From positions 55,860 to 119,859 of the forward strand of contig JAKITV010000003.1 of the NCBI GenBank assembly GCA_021647885.1: 64,000 bases of DNA, given 5' to 3'. The first letter of the stretch is position 1, and each line of letters opens with the position of its first letter. The position numbers and the translations under genes were made by a program. Of this stretch, positions 59,444-64,000 are shown in pieces. The stretch is from Flavobacteriaceae bacterium (GTDB lineage Bacteria; Bacteroidota; Bacteroidia; Flavobacteriales; Flavobacteriaceae). A model generated the notes under the pieces. It had not been told where the DNA came from. It saw only the letters and a program-made list of their open reading frames with translations, and did not search any database.

Positions 59444-62227
59444 ATGAATACTAACATTTCTAAGGTTAACCCTAAACACAACATTCTTATAAAAGGAGCA
59501 AAATTGCACAACTTAAAAAATATTGATGTTGTAATCCCTAGAAATAAGTTAGTAGTAATTACAGGTTTATCAGGTTCTGGTAAGTCAAGTTTGGCTTTCG
59601 ATACTTTATATGCCGAAGGTCAAAGACGTTATGTAGAAAGCCTTTCGAGTTATGCGCGACAATTTTTAGGAAGACTTAACAAACCCAAAGTAGATTACAT
59701 TAAAGGCATTGCTCCAGCCATTGCAATTGAGCAAAAGGTAAACTCTACAAATCCACGCTCAACAGTTGGTACAACTACCGAAATATATGATTATTTAAAA
59801 TTATTATTTGCCAGAATTGGTAAAACGTATTCACCAAAATCTGGAGATCAAGTAAAAAAAGATACAATTACAGATGTTTTAGATTATATCAAAACATTTC
59901 CTGAAGATGATAAACTGCTTCTCCTCGCTCCTATTCATTTAGAAAATGGACGCTCTTTAAAAGAAAAACTCAAGGTTTTACAGCAACAAGGCTATTCCAG
60001 AGTGAAAATAAATGACAATGTTTTTAGAATTGATGAAGTAAAACATATTTCTGAAACAAAAAATGTGTTTCTTGTAGTTGATAGAATCATTGTTCGAGAT
60101 GGCGAAGATTTCTATAATCGATTAGCAGATGCTATACAAACAGCCTTTTTTGAAGGTAAAGGAGAATGCTGTATTGAAACACTTACCGACAAAAAATTAA
60201 AACATTTTAGCAATAAATTTGAGCTTGATGGTATTACTTTCCTAGAACCTAATATACATTTATTCAGTTTTAACAATCCTTATGGAGCTTGTCCTAAATG
60301 TGAAGGCTATGGTGATATTATTGGTATAGACAATAATTTAGTAATACCAAATACAGGATTGTCTGTTTACGAAAATGCTATTTTTCCGTGGAGAGGAGAA
60401 AGTATGAGTTGGTATCGCGATCAACTCGTTAATAATTCTCATCAATTCAATTTTCCTATTCATAAACCTTACTTTGAACTTACTGAAAATCAGAAACAAC
60501 TTATTTGGGATGGAAACAAGTACTTTGAAGGCTTACATTCTTTTTTTGCAGAATTAGAAAGCAAAGCTTATAAAATTCAGAATAGAGTGATGTTGTCTCG
60601 CTACAGAGGAAAAACCAAATGTAACTTATGTAAAGGGAAACGCTTACGTCCTGAAGCTAATTATATTAAAATCAGCAATGCTACAATTACAGATTTAGTA
60701 GAGCTGCCCATTAATAAATTAGTTTCCTTTTTTAATCAACTAGAACTCAACGATTACGACACACAAATTGCAAAACGCTTATTAAAGGAAATACAGACAC
60801 GCCTTTCTTTTTTAACCAATGTTGGTTTGGATTATTTAACACTTAACAGAAAATCCAATACACTTTCTGGTGGCGAAAGTCAGCGAATAAACCTTGCAAC
60901 ATCTTTGGGTAGCAGTCTTGTTGGTTCTATGTATATTCTCGACGAACCTAGTATTGGGTTGCATCCTCGAGATACAGAACGTTTAATTACAGTTTTAAAA
61001 TCGCTACGTGATTTAGGAAATACGGTTATTGTAGTAGAACATGATGAAGATATTATGGCTGCTGCCGACGAAATTATAGATATTGGACCAGAAGCTGGAA
61101 CTTTTGGAGGTCATGTTGTTGCTACAGGAACTTTTCAAGACATATTAGCATCTGACTCTCTTACGGCAAAATATTTAAATGGAACGCTTAAAATTGAAGT
61201 TCCTAAAACGAGAAGAACATCAAAATATCATGTAGATATTATTGGTGCTCGAGAACATAACCTTAAAAATATAGATGTTACGTTTCCGCTTGCAATGCTT
61301 ACAATGGTCACTGGAGTTTCAGGAAGCGGAAAAAGCACTTTAGTTAAAAACATACTCTATCCTGCGCTATTAAAAGAAATTGGAGGTTATGGTGAAAAAG
61401 TAGGTGAATTTACATCTATTAATGGTGAATTTAGCAATATAAGTAACATTGAGTTTGTAGATCAAAATCCTATTGGTCGTTCTTCGCGTTCTAATCCTGT
61501 TACTTATATTAAGGCTTACGACGATATTAGGGCATTGTATTCCAAACAAAAAATAAGCCTTATTCGTAATTATCAACCTAAGCATTTTTCCTTTAATGTA
61601 GATGGTGGACGTTGTGAAACTTGCAAAGGTGAAGGAGAAGTTACCATAGAAATGCAATTTATGGCAGATGTGCATTTAGAATGTGAAACCTGCAAAGGCA
61701 AACGATTTAAAAAGGAAGTTTTGGAAGTAACCTTTGAAGGTAAAACCATAGATAATATATTAAACCTCACTATTGATGATGCAGTTGCTTTTTTTGATGC
61801 GCATAACCAAACAAAAATTAAGAATAAATTGCAGCCTTTAAAAGATGTTGGTCTAGGTTATGTAACTTTAGGACAAAGCTCTTCTACGCTTTCGGGTGGT
61901 GAAGCACAGCGTATTAAATTAGCATCCTTTTTAGGCAAAGGCAACAGCAAAGAAAAAGTACTTTTTATATTTGATGAGCCTACAACAGGCTTACACTTTC
62001 ATGATATTAAAAAGCTTTTAAAATCCTTTAATGCTTTAATCGAAAAAGGGCATTCTATAATTGTAATAGAACACAATTTGGAATTGATTAAATGTGCCGA
62101 TTATATTATCGATTTAGGTCCAGATGGTGGCGAGAATGGAGGTGCACTTATCTTTCAAGGTACTCCTGAAGAGCTTGTTAAAAATGAAGCTTCATATACT
62201 GGTAAGTATTTGAAGGAGAAATTGTAA
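59444..62227 (+). CDS. uvrA: Excinuclease ABC subunit A
   Basis: 927 residues. Recognises DNA damage in nucleotide excision repair. Two ABC ATPase cassettes: GLSGSGKSSLAFDTLYAEGQRRYVESLS (first Walker A), LSGGESQRINLATSLGSSLVGSMYILDEPSIGLHPRD, and GVSGSGKSTLVKNILYPAL (second), LSGGEAQRIKLASFLGKG and FIFDEPTTGLHFHD. Zinc-binding cysteines are in CPKCEGYGD..CNLCKGKRL and CETCKGEGE..CETCKGKRF. ATG 59444 (MNTNISKVNPKHN) is preferred over a TTG at 59417 that sits in the promoter box. The product is full length. Confidence 0.97.
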   Translation: MNTNISKVNPKHNILIKGAKLHNLKNIDVVIPRNKLVVITGLSGSGKSSLAFDTLYAEGQRRYVESLSSYARQFLGRLNKPKVDYIKGIAPAIAIEQKVNSTNPRSTVGTTTEIYDYLKLLFARIGKTYSPKSGDQVKKDTITDVLDYIKTFPEDDKLLLLAPIHLENGRSLKEKLKVLQQQGYSRVKINDNVFRIDEVKHISETKNVFLVVDRIIVRDGEDFYNRLADAIQTAFFEGKGECCIETLTDKKLKHFSNKFELDGITFLEPNIHLFSFNNPYGACPKCEGYGDIIGIDNNLVIPNTGLSVYENAIFPWRGESMSWYRDQLVNNSHQFNFPIHKPYFELTENQKQLIWDGNKYFEGLHSFFAELESKAYKIQNRVMLSRYRGKTKCNLCKGKRLRPEANYIKISNATITDLVELPINKLVSFFNQLELNDYDTQIAKRLLKEIQTRLSFLTNVGLDYLTLNRKSNTLSGGESQRINLATSLGSSLVGSMYILDEPSIGLHPRDTERLITVLKSLRDLGNTVIVVEHDEDIMAAADEIIDIGPEAGTFGGHVVATGTFQDILASDSLTAKYLNGTLKIEVPKTRRTSKYHVDIIGAREHNLKNIDVTFPLAMLTMVTGVSGSGKSTLVKNILYPALLKEIGGYGEKVGEFTSINGEFSNISNIEFVDQNPIGRSSRSNPVTYIKAYDDIRALYSKQKISLIRNYQPKHFSFNVDGGRCETCKGEGEVTIEMQFMADVHLECETCKGKRFKKEVLEVTFEGKTIDNILNLTIDDAVAFFDAHNQTKIKNKLQPLKDVGLGYVTLGQSSSTLSGGEAQRIKLASFLGKGNSKEKVLFIFDEPTTGLHFHDIKKLLKSFNALIEKGHSIIVIEHNLELIKCADYIIDLGPDGGENGGALIFQGTPEELVKNEASYTGKYLKEKL

Positions 62228-62244
62228 TGAGTTTGCTGAAATGA

Positions 62245-62262
62245 TCCCGATAGCTATCGGGA
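62245..62262. repeat. TCCCGATAGCTATCGGGA palindrome
   Basis: A perfect 18-base member, 18 bases after the uvrA stop. It could contribute to uvrA termination. Confidence 0.85.
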
Positions 62263-62296
62263 CAGCATGACAAATTGATTTTTAAACCTATACACA

Positions 62297-63361
62297 TCAA
62301 TAAAACAGAAACGCTCCAACCATCATAATCCCAATAGCAATTGGGATGACAAATATTGTATATACAAATACAACCACACTTGTTTTAAAGAAACTTAAAA
62401 AATATCCTTGTCCATAGAAGTTCTTAATGGCAAAAAACAAATAAAAAAATGTTGATAACATAATTAGCCATCCCACCCAATTAGGCACTTCCCAAATAAA
62501 GTTAGTGAGTAATATGATGCTTAATGCGGTAAATAAAAAGGAGTAGTAATAAAAACTAAAGACCAAATGATGCGCAAATGAACCTCGCCTCCAGAAAAAT
62601 AGTTTTAGTATTAGCGCAAATATTGGCAGTAAAATAAATATTGATATTGGAATGCTATCCAAAAAGGCTTGCACAATTCCTTTACCACTTTGTTTATAAA
62701 ATTTTAGTCCTTGAGTTAATAAACGATGTTGAAAAAAACCAGTATCATCCTTCATTCCCATAGCTTTTAACTGCTCCTCTTCTGGAGCATTAATCGCAAT
62801 TAAAGAATCCAACTGCTTTTTATTAAATCCAAGATTTGAGTTAGAAGCTCCTTTAGTTGTTTTACTTGCAGTAATGATTGAATCTAATGCTTCAAGCTCT
62901 TTGGCATCAATTCCTATAACTATGTTACTGTTCCTTAAAGGTGCTGTTAATTTTGCTACTGAAGCAGAATCTAATGCTTTTGTTTGTGTGGTATCAGTAA
63001 ATATTTCACTTTTAAAACCTTTTTCAAATGCAGTGTCTGATTTATTAACAAAGTCTCTTGAAATAATGGAGAACAAAAAGAAAAATACCACCGAAATAAA
63101 TAAATACATCTGCGCAGGATGCAAATACAACAATCGCTTACCTTCAATAAAACGTTTGGCGAGAATGCCAGGCTTAAACATTAAGGGAATAAAACTCTTA
63201 AAAAAACGAGCATCGAACGAAAAATAATTGCTTATGGTGTTATAAAACAACTCGCCAACAGTAAGCTCGTCGTTTGTTTTTTGTCCACAATGTGGACAAA
63301 ACTCAAAACCTACTTCATGATCGATTTCGCAATTTTTACAAATTGTAGTATTGGATTCCAT
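62297..63361 (-). CDS. DUF3667 membrane protein
   Basis: 354 residues. A N-terminal zinc-ribbon (ICKNCEIDHEVGFEFCPHCGQKT) is followed by the DUF3667 pattern: FDARFFKSFIPLMFKPGILAKRFIEGKR, LLYLHPAQMYLFISVVFFFLFSII, and in the second half HHLVFSFYYYSFLFTALSIILL. About five membrane helices. A coiled polar loop occupies residues 110-215. Family function unknown; zinc-ribbon plus membrane domain hints at assembly or sensing. No co-transcribed neighbour. Confidence 0.9.
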   Translation of the reverse strand: MESNTTICKNCEIDHEVGFEFCPHCGQKTNDELTVGELFYNTISNYFSFDARFFKSFIPLMFKPGILAKRFIEGKRLLYLHPAQMYLFISVVFFFLFSIISRDFVNKSDTAFEKGFKSEIFTDTTQTKALDSASVAKLTAPLRNSNIVIGIDAKELEALDSIITASKTTKGASNSNLGFNKKQLDSLIAINAPEEEQLKAMGMKDDTGFFQHRLLTQGLKFYKQSGKGIVQAFLDSIPISIFILLPIFALILKLFFWRRGSFAHHLVFSFYYYSFLFTALSIILLTNFIWEVPNWVGWLIMLSTFFYLFFAIKNFYGQGYFLSFFKTSVVVFVYTIFVIPIAIGIMMVGAFLFY

Positions 63362-63469
63362 TTTAATGTATAGTTAATAACACTAAATGTAAACAAAATT
63401 TGTTATTTAACAGAGTTCGTAAATATTTAAACAGATAAAGTACGTGTTCCTATACTAGATATTTTCAAT

Positions 63470-63501
63470 GTTTTGGAGGTTTGCTTATCGGTGAGTATAT
63501 C
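63470..63501 (+). repeat. Left element copy 5 (right-edge module)
   Basis: GGAGGTTTGCTTATCGGTGA; weaker than copies 2-4. Immediately after it, CATAGCACCC/GGGTGCTATG (63505-63529) forms a perfect 10-base hairpin, and then ACAATGTTATGTAGCG lies 44 bases before the 3' end of the partial gene. Confidence 0.5.
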
Positions 63502-63504
63502 AAG

Positions 63505-63529
63505 CATAGCACCCCGATAGGGTGCTATG
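63505..63529. terminator. Hairpin at the 3' side of the right-edge gene
   Basis: CATAGCACCC (63505-63514) and GGGTGCTATG (63520-63529) form a perfect 10-base stem with loop CGATA. There is no T-run, so terminator function is uncertain; it could be part of the left element region. Confidence 0.4.
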
Positions 63530-63544
63530 ATTTGGTATACAATG

Positions 63545-64000
63545 TTATGTAGCGTTACTCAGTTTTTTGTTTAATTTTTTTGTCAATTTGTAAAACTCGC
63601 TAAAATAGGTTGAATTATATTTAATGTCTTTTTTAAATTCGATCAAATACAATGATTTCAATCTATCTTTAGCAGATTTTCTTTCATCTTTATTTTCAGA
63701 TTGCAAAGCAAAATTTAGCTTTGGATTTTCCGAATTAACTTTATTCCTGATAAAATCAGGTATTAGTCCTTCCACACATCTATATCCTGGGTTATTTAAG
63801 CCTATTAAGAAATAATCATTGTCTTGACAATATCCTGCTCTTTTAAAACTGGTCTTAACATTATTAATTACATCTAAATCTAAGGTTACTATTAATTTAC
63901 TAAATCTATCTTTTATAAATTTTAATAGTACGTGATTGTTTATATTTCCATAACCTCCATAGGGATAAAATTCTCCTGTGAAATTTAATTTGTTTATTCC
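63545..64000 (-). CDS. 3' end of a gene with a possible TOPRIM-like C-terminal domain
   Basis: The minus strand is open from the right window edge to a stop at 63545 (151 codons). The segment reads KLIVTLDLDVINNVKTSF, RAGYCQDNDYFLIGLNNPG, YRCVEGLIPDFIRNKV, then a Lys-rich helical tail. The DxD (LDLD) followed by VEGLIP resembles the end of a TOPRIM domain as in OLD-type ATP-dependent nucleases. If so, the N-terminal AAA ATPase part lies outside the window. Such genes are often phage-defence nucleases (for example OLD and Gabija A). This is a tentative reading. Confidence 0.5.
   Translation of the reverse strand, partial: GINKLNFTGEFYPYGGYGNINNHVLLKFIKDRFSKLIVTLDLDVINNVKTSFKRAGYCQDNDYFLIGLNNPGYRCVEGLIPDFIRNKVNSENPKLNFALQSENKDERKSAKDRLKSLYLIEFKKDIKYNSTYFSEFYKLTKKLNKKLSNAT

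Noticed and set aside
1..64000. tRNA, rRNA or riboswitch genes
   Set aside because: No cloverleaf, rRNA-like or known riboswitch core was recognised by eye in the intergenic regions.

Overview
The window looks like chromosomal DNA of a marine-type Flavobacteriaceae (Bacteroidota). It is AT-rich, lacks Shine-Dalgarno sites, and has Bacteroidota-style promoters with a TAnnTTTG -7 box upstream of several genes. Many gene families are typical of this group: a Wza/Wzc exopolysaccharide locus, DUF937, DUF6146-like, DUF3667 and TIGR02757 proteins, BatA next to a dihydroorotase-like protein, and a SusC-like TonB receptor. Most of it is housekeeping sequence. No tRNA, rRNA, CRISPR array, transposase or integrase was recognised.

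Layout. 1-447: 5' part of a lipoprotein gene that runs off the left edge. 1214-10458: end of an exopolysaccharide locus (glycosyltransferase, phosphosugar transferase, ATP-grasp ligase, aminotransferase, 4,6-dehydratase, Wza-like exporter, Wzc-like tyrosine kinase). 10463-15561: proline dehydrogenase, aroB, an Lrp regulator, an M14 peptidase and an XRE regulator. 15568-17310: two toxin-antitoxin modules (TacAT-like and ParDE) with their operators. 17403-25183: topoisomerase IV (parC/parE), ychF and a VapBC-like module, separated by repeat-rich gaps. 25401-31358: ferredoxin, acyl-CoA reductase, serC, serA and small conserved proteins. 31416-38520: a His-rich TonB receptor, msrA, lolD, an FRG-domain gene and lpxD. 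38824-46284: TIGR02757, L-2-hydroxyglutarate oxidase, an anion symporter, an S10 peptidase, a BNR lipoprotein and a GT2. 46503-52525: BatA-type protein, catalytically degenerate dihydroorotase, an esterase and an MBL hydrolase. 52871-59208: transhydrogenase, Bcp, a cysteine-free Nth and an ECF sigma factor. 59444-64000: uvrA, DUF3667, and the 3' end of a possible TOPRIM-type gene.

The most unusual structure concerns accessory genes. A left element (core GCGCTTATCGGTTAGGCTATG) occurs five times, always on the + strand and always just beyond the 3' end of a minus-strand gene or operon (TacAT, VapBC, FRG gene, lpxD, right-edge gene). A right element (core AATGTTATGATATGGTC) lies upstream of four of these. 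Between lolD and the TIGR02757 gene the order is lolD, left element, FRG gene, right element, decayed TIGR02757 5' part joined to a lolD 3' end, left element, lpxD, right element, intact TIGR02757. This is the pattern expected from a tandem duplication, or from additive recombination with a related locus, in which the two copies carry different cargo.

Several other dispersed repeats crowd the gaps: TCCCGATAGCTATCGGGA palindromes, heptamer arrays, and TTCGAC..GCTCA...TGACA elements. Two have entered coding sequence (parC tail and a small lipoprotein). All functions are inferred from sequence motifs by eye; no database search was run.
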